Of a stretch of DNA of 64,000 nt, positions 34,819-43,969 are shown one piece after another; the stretch's first letter is position 1, and each line of letters starts with the position of its first letter. Position numbers and translations under genes: made by a program. The notes beneath the pieces are model-generated. The model worked only from the letters and a program-made list of their open reading frames with translations, did not search any database and was not told where the DNA came from. The DNA is from CAVSUZ01 sp963791885 (GTDB taxonomy: Bacteria > Pseudomonadota > Alphaproteobacteria > Acetobacterales > Acetobacteraceae), in contig CAWBUL010000005.1 of NCBI GenBank assembly GCA_963791885.1, positions 434,001 through 498,000 of the forward strand, written 5' to 3'.

Positions 34819-37533
34819 CTAACCAGCCGACGGCCGAGAAAACGCTCCGCTGCGTCCGGCCTCGAGAAACGCCTGACCATCGAGGCGGCCGAAGATTTCG
34901 ATCAACGGCGCCACCAGCCCCGTCCAACCCGTCTGATGACTGGCGCCGATCCCCGCACCGTTGTCCCCGTGGAAATACTCATAGAACAGCAGATTGTCTC
35001 TCCAGTGGGGATCGTCCTGGAATTTTGCTGCCCCACCGAACACCGGACGCCGTCCCGATTCATCGCGCAAAAAGATTCGGGTCAGCCGATTGGTAATGTC
35101 CCGCGCGACCTCAAACAGATTCATGAATTGACCCGAACCGGTCGGACACTCGATCTTAAAATTGTCGCCGTAATACAGGTAATATTGCATCAGAGCGCGA
35201 ATCAGCAGCGCGTTGACAGGCATCCGTATCGGCCTCCGCCAGTTGGAATTGCCGCCGAACATCCCCGTGTCGGATTCCGCTGGCAGGTAGCCCACCCTGA
35301 ACTCCTGCCGCTCGGTCCAAAACGTGTAGGGGTGATCCGCGTGATAGCGCGACAGCGCGCGAATCCCGTACGGACTCAGGAACTCCTTCTCGTCCAGCAT
35401 GCGGGAGAGGATACGGCGCAGCCGGCTTTCATTGACCAGAGCAAGAATCCCGCGCCCCGCAAAGCCGAAATGCCCGGGCCCGGTCGCGTGAATGGATGTC
35501 GCAAGCTCCGGCATGCGCCTCAGGCGCTCGTACACATGAGCGGTGAGTGACGGAAGCCGTTCCCGCTGCCATTGCTCAACAACCGTCGCCGCGCAAATCG
35601 GCAACAGACCGACCATCGATCGAACCTTGAGGCGCGTCGAAGTGCCGTCAGGCAGGCGGAGAGAATCGTAATAGAACCCGTCCTCCTCGTCCCACATGCC
35701 CTCCGGACCGACACAATTCAGGGCACGGGCAATCAGGAGGAAGTGGGCGAGGAAATTGGTGGCCAGATCTTCATAGGCCGGCTCACGCGCGGCCAGCTCA
35801 ACGGCAATTTCCGCCATGTTTTGCGCGAACAGCGCCACCCACGCCGTCCCATCCGCTTGCTCCAGATACCCCCCGGTGGGCAATGGCGCGCTCCGGTCAA
35901 AAACCCCGATATTGTCGAGACCGAGAAAGCCTCCCTCAAACAGGTTGTTGCCGGACCGATCCTTGCGGTTCACCCACCACCCAAAGTTGGAGATAAGTTT
36001 GCCGAACACCCGCGTCAGGAATTCCGTGTCGCTCCTGCCATGCAAGGCCTGCTCCGTGCGGTAGAGAAAAATGGCGGCCCACGCATGCACCGGCGGATTG
36101 ACGTCGCTGAAGTTCCACTCATAGGCGGAAATCTGTCCGGTCGGGTGCAGATACCGTCCCGTCAGCAGCAGATCGATCTGCCGCTTGGCGAAATCCACAT
36201 CCACGGTCGATAAAGCAAGCGTATGGAACGCCAGGTCCCAGGCAGCGAACCACGGGTATTCCCATTTGTCCGGCATGGAGATCACATCGCCGCAGATCAT
36301 ATGGACCCACTCGCGATTCCGGGCCGTGTGGACGCCATGTTCCTGCAGCCATTTCTGCAGGTCGAACAGAAAGAATTGTTTGCTCCAGAGCATCCCCGCC
36401 AACGCCTGGCGCATGACGTTCGCCGCATCCTCGCCAACCCCGGAGGGCGTGATGGCGCGGTAGAACGCATCGGCTTCGCGACGGCGGTCCTCCACGATTT
36501 TGGCGAATGCGGGACCGAACGGATTTTCTCCACCCGCCGCCGTGGTGCTGAGTCGCAACCGGAGCACCGTCGTGGAACGCGGTCCTATCCGCAGCTCGTA
36601 GTGGGCAGCGGCTTTGGTTCCGGTCGCCGCGGGGTTGACGGCATCCCGCTTGCCTGAAACCAGGTAATCATTGATGCCGTCTTTGACATAGCGTGTTGAA
36701 TTGGAGGTGCCGAACAGGCGTTGATTGTTCGTCTCATTTTCGGTGAAAAGCAGGCGTGCATCACCGTCGCAGTGGAGACGATAATCCCCCAGCTTGGCGT
36801 TGGCTGCCGCGATCGTGACGACGGCACTGCCCTGTGTCGCATCAGTCAGCAGCGGCTTCGCCTCGTCCGGCCACCAGGTCCAGACATTCCGGAACCAGAG
36901 TGTCGGCAGGACGTGGATCGCACTCTCATCCGGCCCGCGATTCGCTATGCTGATCTGAATCAGGATGTCCGTGGGCGATGCTTTGGCATACTCCACAAGG
37001 ACGTCGAAATATCGATCCTCATTGAATATGCCCGTGTCCAACAGCTCGTATTCCGGACCTGACCGGCCGCGCTCACGGTTCTTTTCAATCAAATCGGAAT
37101 AGGGATACGCCGCCTGCGAATATTTGTAGAGATACTTCATGTAGAAATGCGTCGGCGTACTATCGAGATAGAAGTAGTATTCCTTCACATCCTCCCCGTG
37201 ATTCCCCTCGCTGTTCGTCAACCCGAACAGACGTTCCTTCAGGATCGGGTCCTTGCCGTTCCACAGACTCAGCGCGAAGCACAGGCGTTGCTGGTCGTCG
37301 CTGATGCCCGCAATACCGTCCTCACCCCAGTGATAGGCACGCGAACGAGCGTGGTCGTGGGTGAAATAATTCCAGGCGTCACCATTCTCGCTGTAGTCCT
37401 CGCGGACGGTTCCCCACTGGCGTTCACTCAGATACGGGCCCCACTGTCGCCACGGGACACCATCGTCGCGTGCCTCCTGCAGGCGGGACGCCTCGGCGGT
37501 GCCGGCGGGTTCTGATCCGGGTTGTGGCGGCAT
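34819..37533 (-). CDS. GH63-like glucosidase
   Basis: A 904-residue cytoplasmic-looking protein without signal peptide. Features typical of the bacterial glucosidase branch of GH63 are RQWGTVREDYSENGDAWNYF near the N-terminus, KWEYPWFAAWDLAFHTLALS in the (alpha/alpha)6 barrel, SGNNLFEGGFLGLDNIGVFD, and near the end GDNGAGIGASHQTGWTGLVA, where the late acidic and His residues lie. Length matches the group (about 880). It would hydrolyse a terminal glucose from a compatible solute or glycan. It stands alone as a transcription unit; the nearest gene on its strand is beyond the IS zone. Confidence 0.8.
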   Translation of the reverse strand: MPPQPGSEPAGTAEASRLQEARDDGVPWRQWGPYLSERQWGTVREDYSENGDAWNYFTHDHARSRAYHWGEDGIAGISDDQQRLCFALSLWNGKDPILKERLFGLTNSEGNHGEDVKEYYFYLDSTPTHFYMKYLYKYSQAAYPYSDLIEKNRERGRSGPEYELLDTGIFNEDRYFDVLVEYAKASPTDILIQISIANRGPDESAIHVLPTLWFRNVWTWWPDEAKPLLTDATQGSAVVTIAAANAKLGDYRLHCDGDARLLFTENETNNQRLFGTSNSTRYVKDGINDYLVSGKRDAVNPAATGTKAAAHYELRIGPRSTTVLRLRLSTTAAGGENPFGPAFAKIVEDRRREADAFYRAITPSGVGEDAANVMRQALAGMLWSKQFFLFDLQKWLQEHGVHTARNREWVHMICGDVISMPDKWEYPWFAAWDLAFHTLALSTVDVDFAKRQIDLLLTGRYLHPTGQISAYEWNFSDVNPPVHAWAAIFLYRTEQALHGRSDTEFLTRVFGKLISNFGWWVNRKDRSGNNLFEGGFLGLDNIGVFDRSAPLPTGGYLEQADGTAWVALFAQNMAEIAVELAAREPAYEDLATNFLAHFLLIARALNCVGPEGMWDEEDGFYYDSLRLPDGTSTRLKVRSMVGLLPICAATVVEQWQRERLPSLTAHVYERLRRMPELATSIHATGPGHFGFAGRGILALVNESRLRRILSRMLDEKEFLSPYGIRALSRYHADHPYTFWTERQEFRVGYLPAESDTGMFGGNSNWRRPIRMPVNALLIRALMQYYLYYGDNFKIECPTGSGQFMNLFEVARDITNRLTRIFLRDESGRRPVFGGAAKFQDDPHWRDNLLFYEYFHGDNGAGIGASHQTGWTGLVAPLIEIFGRLDGQAFLEAGRSGAFSRPSAG

Positions 37534-38614
37534 GATATGCTCCTGGCAGAGCGTGTTTTCAGTTGTTCGGGTCTAGACGCGTCACGGGTTCTGTTGCAAC
37601 GAATGATCGTAAACGACCCGCGCGGTTGAGGAAACCCAATTCAGGTGCGGTCTGCCGTCAGTTCGAGGAGCAGCGACTATGCCGGCGGGTGCTGATGCAC
37701 GCTGGCTCCAGAGGCACTGTATAATCCCACAAGAGAGCGGTCTTCCTGTAAAGCCGGTCTCATACGGCTGCTTCCGAGTTCGCATAATTTTTCTGCATCC
37801 CGGGGTCCTGGTGGCGCGGTGAAGCAAACAACTCGGCGTCGAGTGGGGCAATTAACTGGCATCAGCGCTCCGAAACCACCCGCGCGTTTTTAGCATAAGT
37901 GTCAAACCATGCCGGCGCAGTCTTGCCGCTCTTTGATAGATCGCTCTAGCGATCGGGCGCGCTCTGGCACGGAAATAAATTACATCTGGAACAGATACGT
38001 CAACTAAGCGCCTAAGATCTGTAGTCGTTGAGCAGTCTTCCTTCGAGGGGAAGATTTCCAGCACAGGAATAATCTTATCCTCCATAGGAACGATAGCCGC
38101 TATGTCGACGAATACTCGTACAATTCAGATAATACCATAATTCTATTGTGTCGGATGACTCGGTAACGAACCCCTTGTGCTCATGCTCTACAGTGTTCTC
38201 CATAGCCCCCCGACAATGGCCCGAAAGTAGGAGGATGTCTGGGCAACATCCCGCATGGACAGGATTTTTCCAGAGAATCCACCAGCAAATACGCTGATGT
38301 GGGCCGTTCCTGGAATGGGCTGAACCGATTTGAGATCGGGAGAGAGTGTCCGACAAGAATGCTTTTTTTCAAGGACTTAGGAAAAAGATAGAGAATTACC
38401 CACGATCCTACCCACGGCGATATTCTCGGTGCGGCGATTCGGACGCTCCCCGGGGCCAGCCCATAATTCAGTCCTTGCGACCCCGGTCCGACCTCTTGGC
38501 AGGTTCAAATCGTAGACACGCAATCAGCGTTCCTTGCGGGTCGGGCGGAGTAGAGCTCCTACGTTGAGACGCTCGGGGATTACCACCTGACGAACCGCTG
38601 GAAGGGTGAATTCA
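37534..38614. other. gene-poor, relatively AT-rich stretch at island edge
   Basis: About 1.1 kb with no convincing gene. Near 37588 the bases GGTTCTGTTGCAAC resemble the terminal repeat of IS6-family elements, which would make it an IS remnant, but no transposase remains. Two short minus-strand frames (38075-38356 and 37852-38085) overlap by 11 bp; they carry no recognisable motif. The stretch marks the left border of the mobile zone. Confidence 0.4.
37852..38085 (-). CDS. small hypothetical protein, doubtful
   Basis: A 77-codon frame beginning MEDKIIPVLEIFPSKEDC and ending RGWFRSADAS. Its ATG overlaps the end of another short frame. The internal VDVSVPDVIYFRARARPIAR looks protein-like, but there is no family match I can name and base composition differs from the core genes. 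Could be decayed or foreign. Confidence 0.25.
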   Translation of the reverse strand: MEDKIIPVLEIFPSKEDCSTTTDLRRLVDVSVPDVIYFRARARPIARAIYQRAARLRRHGLTLMLKTRGWFRSADAS

Positions 38615-40048
38615 GATGGTGTCCCAACACGTGGTGTAGGAGCAGAACTCCTTGGCGGGTTGGACCGCCGTGTCAGGCTGCGATGAGAGGCAGACTGACG
38701 CTGAGATCATGGCCCAGGGGAGCGATGGTTTCCAGGGTCATATAGCGGGCACGCTGAACGGCCCATTCATCATTCTGTTCGAGTAGCAGTGCACCAACCA
38801 GCCGGGTAACAGCGGCTTCGTTCGGGAAGATACCCACCACCTCGCTGCGCCGCTTGATCTCCCCATTGAGGCGTTCGAGCGGATTGGTGCTGTGTATCTT
38901 GGTGCGGTGCTGTGCCGGAAAGCCCATGTAGGCCAGGACATCAGCTTCGGCATGGTCCATCAGGGCGGCGAGCTTGCTGATGCGTGGCCTGGCTTGATCG
39001 GCGACCTGTCGCCACTGCTTGCGAGCGCCTCAGCATCATCCTGGGCAAACGCCGTGCCGATCCACGCCGAGACGATCCGTCGCTGCGTCTTTCCGGCATG
39101 CGCCAAGGCATTGCGCATGAAGTGCACGCGACAGCGCTGCCAGGTCGCGCCAAGCACTTTGGCAATCGCTGCTTTCAGGCCTTCATGCGCGTCGGAGATG
39201 ACCAGCTTGACGCCGCGTAGGCCGCGGCGCGTGAGCGAGCGCAGGAACTCGGTCCAGAACGGCTCGGCTTCGCTGTTGCCGATGGTCATGCCCAGCACCT
39301 CGCGACGGCCGTCCGTGTTGACCGCCATGGCGACAATCACGGCCACCGAGACGATATGATGATCACGCCGGGCTTTGACATAGGTGGCATCCAGCCACAG
39401 ATACGGCCACTCGCCTTCGATCGGACGGTGCAGGAACGTCTGCACCCGCTCGTCGATCTCGGCACAGAGCCGCGACACTTGGCTTTTGCTGATGCCCTCC
39501 AGCCCCATCGCCTTGACCAGCTCGTCCACCGAGCGGGTTGAGATGCCCTGGACGTAGGACTCTTGGATCACCGCGGTTAGCGCCTTCTCCGCCATCCGGC
39601 GCGGCTCCAGAAAGCCGGGAAAGTAGCTGCCGCGGCGTAGCTTCGGTATGCGCAGCTCCACGGTCCCAGCACGTGTCTGCCAGTCGCGATCCCGGTAGCC
39701 GTTGCGCAGGTTGGTCCGATTCTCGCTGCGCTCGCCGTGGCCAGCACCGCACAGAGTCTCGGTCTCCAGTTCCATCAGACGCTGCGCGGCGAAGCCGATC
39801 ATCTCGCGCAGCAGTGTCGCGTCCGAACCCTTCTCCATCAGCTCGCGAAGGGTGATCATGTCGTCGGTCATCGGGGTGGCCTCCAAGGTCAGAGTTGCGT
39901 GTTGCAACCCAACCCTACCCAGGAGCACCACGGTGACCACCGCTGTGGATAAGTGGCCTGCCTACTCCAGACTCTTGGCGGTACTCTTGGCGGTCGCTCC
40001 GGCAGGCCACTTACCCACAGCTCCTACACCACGAACTGGGACACGACC
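38615..40048 (-). mobile_element. IS256-family element, copy 1 (1434 bp, reverse)
   Basis: Complete IS on the minus strand. Terminal inverted repeats read G(A/G)T(G/C)GTGTCCCA at the ends, continuing as CGTGGTGTAGGAGC. It is flanked by an exact 8-bp target duplication TGAATTCA at 38607-38614 and 40049-40056. It is one base shorter than copy 2 because of a deletion in the transposase gene. Confidence 0.93.
38673..39871 (-). pseudogene. IS256-family transposase, frameshifted
   Basis: The gene of copy 1. It begins MTDDMITLRELMEKGSDA at 39871 and matches copy 2 until FAQDDAEA, where GAGGCGCTCGC replaces GAGGCCGCTCGC: one C is missing near 39028. The frame then ends early at 38960, while the C-terminal 95 residues lie in another frame to 38673. 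The other change seen is Glu for Lys in VIQESYVQG. The first two DDE acidic residues lie before the break and the catalytic Glu after it, so this copy should be inactive unless complemented by copy 2. Confidence 0.9.
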
Positions 40049-40173
40049 TGAATTCAGCGGGGGACGTGATTCTTTTTCTCCCCTCTGGCTCGTTGGAGCG
40101 TTGCAGCCTGCGGATCGAAGGAAGGAATAGGGAGTTGTTGTGATTCCAGGGCGTGGCGATGCCGCCCTTTCCA

Positions 40174-40533
40174 TCATCGTCCTTCGAAGTAGTCGGCCGA
40201 GTTCTCCTTCAGGCTCCGGATGCGCCTGTCGCAGATCCAGCGCGCGTAAATTGTGCCGGCCAGTGTCTTCAGCGGTATCTCCGCCGATAGCTTGTCGCAA
40301 GGACGCATTCGCAAGCATCGTTCCGCCGCAACGGACTTGCTGTCTGGGATATGACTTTTCGCGGGCCGCCGGTCCATACTCGCAAAGAGCAACGCCATAT
40401 CAGCGGGATACACTCTTCTGCCTGTGTGGAACACAACGGCCCAATGCAGGCTGCACGCGCTGAGCGTCCGCCCAGATTTGCGGACGACGATGCCAAACCC
40501 AGTGCGTTCCGGACCACTACATTTCGACATCAA
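40174..40533 (-). CDS. hypothetical frame downstream of PFK fragment, doubtful
   Basis: A 119-codon minus-strand frame whose later part, from MDRRPAKSHIPDSKSV to NSADYFEGR, might be a short protein. It overlaps the end of the phosphofructokinase fragment. I see no motif or ribosome site that supports it, and it lies in the unstable zone. Confidence 0.2.
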   Translation of the reverse strand: MMSKCSGPERTGFGIVVRKSGRTLSACSLHWAVVFHTGRRVYPADMALLFASMDRRPAKSHIPDSKSVAAERCLRMRPCDKLSAEIPLKTLAGTIYARWICDRRIRSLKENSADYFEGR

Positions 40534-41440
40534 ATGCGCTGGTCAATTTCGTCTGCACTCGCACGTTCTGCAGTCTTATGTAGTTGGGCAATCCATGCTT
40601 GTACGGTGGATAGGCTTCTCCGATGATGAGCGGCGCCAAATAGCGACGGGCTGCATCAGTAACACCGAACCCTTCAACCCTGAAGAACTCCGGCGGCAAC
40701 AGCTTCTCCTTGTTGGCCACTGCAGAAAGTGGCGTCTCAATGATGTCCCAGTGATAGGGCGCGTCGCTAAGCCGACGTATTGCGGGCATCACGGCGCTCC
40801 TCCCGGCAATTGCAAATTCAACCGCCGCGCGGCCGACAGCGTAGGCCTGGTCGACATCTGTCTGGGATGCAATGTGACGTGCCGATCGTTGAAGGTAGTC
40901 GGGAATCGCCCAATGGCATTTCGCTTGCAGTTTCGTGCTTATAAGGTTAGCAATTAGGGGCGCGACGCCTCCCAATTGCGCATCACCGAAAGCGTCCTCG
41001 GAGTTGGCCGACAGAAATTGGCCGCTTGGTCGCTTGACCCCTTCCGACACGGCGATCACGCAGTGGCCGTACCGTTCCAACGCTTGCTCGACCGCGGCCA
41101 GAAACCGCGCCTCATCGAAAACTACCTCTGGGAGCAAGAGTATGTGGGGGGCATCGCCTTCCCTTTCGGCGGCGAGTGCGCAAGCCGCAGTTACCCAACC
41201 TGCGTGCCGGCCCATGACTTCCAGGATGAACACCTTAGTCGAAGTACGCGACATCGTGGCCACATCGAACGCTGCCTCACGAATCGAAGTGGCAACGTAC
41301 TTCGCCATCGAACCAAATCCCGGCGAACAATCAGTGATCGCGAGGTCATTATCCACCGTCTTGGGAATGCCCACGCACACAATCGGATCGGCCAGTTCAG
41401 CGCCGATCTGGCTGACTTTGTAAGCAGTATCTTGCGAGTC
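40517..41440 (-). pseudogene. PPi-dependent 6-phosphofructokinase, N-terminus lost
   Basis: About 308 codons of a pyrophosphate-type phosphofructokinase (TP0108-like group). GGDSQDTAYKVSQIGAEL, VGIPKTVDNDL, TDCSPGFGSMAKYVA and EVMGRHAGWVTAA are intact catalytic segments, and the C-terminus ends TKLTSAFDVEM. The first hundred or so residues, including the nucleotide/PPi site Gly-rich start, are missing: at about 41440 the gene runs straight into an IS3-type end. The remaining frame is undamaged, so the loss is probably recent. Confidence 0.85.
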
Positions 41441-41485
41441 GCCCCCTGAAGTGGCCCCCGAATTTGGGACCACCTGCTAAGCTAT
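41435..41485. mobile_element. solo IS3-type terminal repeat
   Basis: GTCGCCCCCTGAAGTGGCCC followed by CCGAATTTGGGACCACC is the kind of sequence at IS3-family termini. It abuts the broken phosphofructokinase gene with no transposase beside it, so only an end remains after deletion. Confidence 0.5.
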
Positions 41486-41759
41486 AACCCGCGTCGGTTG
41501 GCGAAGCCGCGATGCGCGCCGCGCGGGCCCCGTGTAGGGCGGGTGCATAGTTGGTTAGGACGTCGGAACGAAATCTGTAGATGTGCTGCACGTGTGAGCG
41601 CGATAGGTAAAGCTGGCGCGACCGGGGTGGGTGGCTGGACAGATACCCACCAAGGGGGTGCATCCTCCCAAACACAGGATAATAAAATCCATTCCTACCC
41701 ATAGTGTTAGCGCAAGCGCTCGTGCAGTGCGGCAGTAAGATTAAAGGGGTTCGCAGCAC
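41486..41759. other. gap before small-gene cassette
   Basis: About 270 bases without a convincing gene. Frames here lack ribosome sites and known motifs. Near 41708 a short AGCGC-AA-GCGCT hairpin occurs; AAAGGGG near 41743 could serve the next gene. Confidence 0.3.
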
Positions 41760-41981
41760 GTGGCCTACACGGCAATTTCGCCTGATCCGTTCACGCGTGC
41801 GGATTTAGTGCGCAGACAGATACCAGCACGTGCCGATGATTGCGCGCAGTGCGGCAATCTCAATCGCAACGGCGCGATGTTTCAGTGAGGCACAAGCCCG
41901 GATCGCATTGTCGAACGCGTCAACTGGCACGCTGGCGTGTTCTGCTGCCTCAGTTGCCACAACGCACACCACGGAGGGTGA
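41760..41981 (+). pseudogene. small zinc-ribbon-like protein with in-frame TGA
   Basis: Frame starting at GTG 41760 encodes a 73-codon protein interrupted by TGA at 41886-41888. Before it, CAQCGNLNRNGAMFQ; after it, in the same frame, GTSPDRIVERVNWHAG and FCCLSCHNAHHGG. The CxxC and later CxxC/His groups are a likely zinc site, which argues that both sides belong to one protein. TGG or CGA one base away would restore it. Its final TGA overlaps the next GTG start. First member of a four-gene overlapping set. Confidence 0.5.
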
Positions 41982-42181
41982 CCGTGACATTCGAACACAA
42001 GTCCAGCGATTTCCGTGCCGGTGATCGCGTCGAGGTGCGTCTCGCTACCACGCTATGGGTGCGCCGCGACAGATACGCGACCGTGACGCGTATAGGATCA
42101 ACACGCGTGACCGTGTGGCTGGACAAGTCCAATCGTGACGTGACACTGCATGCGTCGGCAATCCTGCAAATCATCGAATGA
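41978..42181 (+). CDS. small beta-rich protein of unknown function
   Basis: A 67-residue protein starting at GTG within GTGA, the stop of the zinc-ribbon frame; GGAGG lies a few bases upstream. FRAGDRVEVRLATTLWVRRD, YATVTRIGSTRVTVWLDKS and HASAILQIIE give an alternating strand pattern like an SH3 or KOW fold. I do not recognise a family. Its stop overlaps the next ATG by 4 bp. Confidence 0.6.
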   Translation: MTVTFEHKSSDFRAGDRVEVRLATTLWVRRDRYATVTRIGSTRVTVWLDKSNRDVTLHASAILQIIE

Positions 42182-42438
42182 CACCAATGCAAACGAACAC
42201 GGGCACTAGCCCAGTGACACGCGGGGTGCTCTCCGGCATCGCGTCGCTGGAAATATTGCGATGGGCGGAACGCCAGCCAAACCAGCACGCTGCCGGTATC
42301 GCGTTGCTGCGTCTGGACGACATGCTGGGCGGGGTCGATCAGGGTAAAGCGCTTGAACAGGCGTTGCGCGATAACTTCAACGATCGATTGCTCGCGCGGC
42401 TGGAACGGGCACTTAAATGTGCTGGTGACAAGAGATGA
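42178..42438 (+). CDS. small helical protein of unknown function
   Basis: An 86-residue protein. After a Thr-rich start, SGIASLEILRWAERQPNQHA, LLRLDDMLGGVDQGKALEQA and NDRLLARLERALKCAGDKR are probable helices. Start and stop both overlap neighbours as ATGA, so it is translated together with the genes on either side. No family known to me. Confidence 0.6.
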   Translation: MTPMQTNTGTSPVTRGVLSGIASLEILRWAERQPNQHAAGIALLRLDDMLGGVDQGKALEQALRDNFNDRLLARLERALKCAGDKR

Positions 42439-42620
42439 CTGACGGTCCTCAGGTGTTCAGCCGCCCTGCCAGCAAGCGCCACCTCAAGCAAGTTCGCGCT
42501 CGCGCCGTCTATTCCGCCGTCCAAGCGAATTACGCTGCCGCCAAGGCTAGGCGTGCTAACGCTGCTTACGATGTGGCGATTGCTGCGACTGCGGTCGTGT
42601 CCCAGTTCGTGGTGTAGGAG

Positions 42621-42698
42621 CTGTGGGTAAGTGGCCTGCCGGAGCGACCGCCAAGAGTACCGCCAAGAGTCTGGAGTAGGCAGGCCACTTATCCACAG
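42621..42698 (+). repeat. subterminal inverted repeat and 12-bp tandem repeat in IS256 element
   Basis: Arms CTGTGGGTAAGTGGCC (42621 on) and its near-perfect complement ending at 42698 enclose a 38-nt loop that holds a perfect tandem repeat of ACCGCCAAGAGT (42647-42670). It lies between the terminal repeat and the transposase start and is present in both copies. It could be a transposase site or a hairpin that blocks read-through translation. Confidence 0.75.
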
Positions 42699-42769
42699 CG
42701 GTGGTCACCGTGGTGCTCCTGGGTAGGGTTGGGTTGCAACACGCAACTCTGACCTTGGAGGCCACCCCG

Positions 42770-43969
42770 ATGACCGACGACATGATCACCCTTCGCGAGC
42801 TGATGGAGAAGGGTTCGGACGCGACACTGCTGCGCGAGATGATCGGCTTCGCCGCGCAGCGTCTGATGGAACTGGAGACCGAGACTCTGTGCGGTGCTGG
42901 CCACGGCGAGCGCAGCGAGAATCGGACCAACCTGCGCAACGGCTACCGGGATCGCGACTGGCAGACACGTGCTGGGACCGTGGAGCTGCGCATACCGAAG
43001 CTACGCCGCGGCAGCTACTTTCCCGGCTTTCTGGAGCCGCGCCGGATGGCGGAGAAGGCGCTAACCGCGGTGATCCAAAAGTCCTACGTCCAGGGCATCT
43101 CAACCCGCTCGGTGGACGAGCTGGTCAAGGCGATGGGGCTGGAGGGCATCAGCAAAAGCCAAGTGTCGCGGCTCTGTGCCGAGATCGACGAGCGGGTGCA
43201 GACGTTCCTGCACCGTCCGATCGAAGGCGAGTGGCCGTATCTGTGGCTGGATGCCACCTATGTCAAAGCCCGGCGTGATCATCATATCGTCTCGGTGGCC
43301 GTGATTGTCGCCATGGCGGTCAACACGGACGGCCGTCGCGAGGTGCTGGGCATGACCATCGGCAACAGCGAAGCCGAGCCGTTCTGGACCGAGTTCCTGC
43401 GCTCGCTCACGCGCCGCGGCCTACGCGGCGTCAAGCTGGTCATCTCCGACGCGCATGAAGGCCTGAAAGCAGCGATTGCCAAAGTGCTTGGCGCGACCTG
43501 GCAGCGCTGTCGCGTGCACTTCATGCGCAATGCCTTGGCGCATGCCGGAAAGACGCAGCGACGGATCGTCTCGGCGTGGATCGGCACGGCGTTTGCCCAG
43601 GATGATGCTGAGGCCGCTCGCAAGCAGTGGCGACAGGTCGCCGATCAAGCCAGGCCACGCATCAGCAAGCTCGCCGCCCTGATGGACCATGCCGAAGCTG
43701 ATGTCCTGGCCTACATGGGCTTTCCGGCACAGCACCGCACCAAGATACACAGCACCAATCCGCTCGAACGCCTCAATGGGGAGATCAAGCGGCGCAGCGA
43801 GGTGGTGGGTATCTTCCCGAACGAAGCCGCTGTTACCCGGCTGGTTGGTGCACTGCTACTCGAACAGAATGATGAATGGGCCGTTCAGCGTGCCCGCTAT
43901 ATGACCCTGGAAACCATCGCTCCCCTGGGCCATGATCTCAGCGTCAGTCTGCCTCTCATCGCAGCCTGA
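42770..43969 (+). CDS. IS256-family transposase
   Basis: A 399-residue mutator-type transposase. LWLDATYVKARRDHHI holds the first catalytic Asp, VISDAHEGLKAAI the second, and the Glu lies in NPLERLNGEIKRR; CRVHFMRNAL is the usual HF/C motif between them. ATG 42770 follows GGAGG; the 23 codons upstream belong to the IS end. This copy is intact and could move both elements. Confidence 0.95.
   Translation: MTDDMITLRELMEKGSDATLLREMIGFAAQRLMELETETLCGAGHGERSENRTNLRNGYRDRDWQTRAGTVELRIPKLRRGSYFPGFLEPRRMAEKALTAVIQKSYVQGISTRSVDELVKAMGLEGISKSQVSRLCAEIDERVQTFLHRPIEGEWPYLWLDATYVKARRDHHIVSVAVIVAMAVNTDGRREVLGMTIGNSEAEPFWTEFLRSLTRRGLRGVKLVISDAHEGLKAAIAKVLGATWQRCRVHFMRNALAHAGKTQRRIVSAWIGTAFAQDDAEAARKQWRQVADQARPRISKLAALMDHAEADVLAYMGFPAQHRTKIHSTNPLERLNGEIKRRSEVVGIFPNEAAVTRLVGALLLEQNDEWAVQRARYMTLETIAPLGHDLSVSLPLIAA

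Noticed and set aside
38075..38356. 93-codon minus-strand frame in the AT-rich edge
   Set aside because: No motif or ribosome site; kept only as part of the description of the gap.
38380..38560. A tRNA-like fragment (GGTTCAAATC) as the left attachment site of an island
   Set aside because: Only a T-loop-like decamer; it does not match the tRNA-Lys 3' end at 49405.
41886..41888. Selenocysteine codon in the zinc-ribbon frame
   Set aside because: No clear stem-loop follows the TGA and no known selenoprotein matches; a point mutation is simpler.
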